From an uncultured Clostridia bacterium (GTDB lineage Bacteria; Bacillota; Clostridia; Oscillospirales; Acutalibacteraceae), in NCBI GenBank assembly GCA_945224895.1, contig CALYNW010000049.1, positions 1 to 6,922 of the forward strand: a stretch of 6,922 nt of DNA, given 5' to 3'. The notes under the pieces are model-generated. The model ran no database searches. It was not told where the DNA came from and was given only the letters and a program-made list of their open reading frames with translations. Positions 6,877-6,922 of this stretch are shown piece by piece (positions within the stretch are counted from its first letter, which is position 1; each line of letters opens with the position of its first letter). The translations under genes and the position numbers were made by a program.

Positions 6877-6922
6877 CTGTCTCTTATACACATCTGACGC
6901 TGCCGACGATCTTACGCGTGTA
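6877..6922 (-). other. Untrimmed Nextera i5-side sequencing adapter, reverse complement (artefact)
   Basis: This is the inverted copy of the segment at 1-45. Positions 6877-6895 are the mosaic end in reverse (CTGTCTCTTATACACATCT), 6896-6909 are GACGCTGCCGACGA, 6910-6917 are the same index in reverse (TCTTACGC), and 6918-6922 (GTGTA) begin the P5 primer complement. It is library sequence, not a terminal repeat of a mobile element, and should be trimmed; the last genomic base is 6876. Confidence 0.98.

Noticed and set aside
1..6922. Composite transposon or integrated element bounded by 45-base inverted repeats
   Set aside because: The repeats are exact Nextera adapter parts including an index and P5 primer remnants. 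There is no transposase gene and no target duplication between the flanking insert bases (46 onward and up to 6876).

Overview
The window is a contig of about 6.8 kb of bacterial DNA (46-6876). Both ends are capped by untrimmed Illumina Nextera (Tn5 tagmentation) adapter sequence, at 1-45 and 6877-6922. The two caps are inverted copies of each other and look like transposon ends, but they are library artefacts. The biological sequence therefore starts inside one gene and stops inside another.

All seven genes lie on the + strand, closely spaced: the largest gap between genes is under 40 bases, and there is no gene-free stretch over 300 bases. The order is aroB (3' part only), aroA, aroC, pheA, a VTT/DedA-type membrane protein, a galactokinase-like GHMP kinase, and a diacylglycerol-kinase-like lipid kinase (3' end missing). 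No tRNA, rRNA, CRISPR array, insertion sequence, riboswitch or convincing terminator was seen.

The first four genes form a metabolic run. AroB makes 3-dehydroquinate. AroA joins shikimate-3-phosphate and PEP into EPSP. AroC converts EPSP to chorismate. The bifunctional PheA takes chorismate through prephenate to phenylpyruvate, the precursor of phenylalanine, and its ACT domain probably senses the end product. The DAHP synthase, aroD, aroE, aroK and tyrosine-branch genes are not in the window. The last three genes do not belong to this pathway. Two look membrane-lipid related (VTT protein and lipid kinase), and the GHMP kinase between them is a sugar-kinase relative with an altered sugar-binding motif. 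They may be co-transcribed with the aro genes; a weak candidate promoter precedes the kinase.

The organism is probably a low-to-moderate GC member of the Clostridia, such as a gut Oscillospiraceae/Ruminococcaceae-type bacterium. The basis is AT-rich third positions, purine-rich GGAGG-type ribosome binding sites, two TTG starts, the clostridial flavour of the AroA and AroC motifs, and the PheA fusion. This is inference; no taxonomic marker is present. I found no clearly novel system. The most useful observations are the adapter artefacts and the unusual GHMP kinase.
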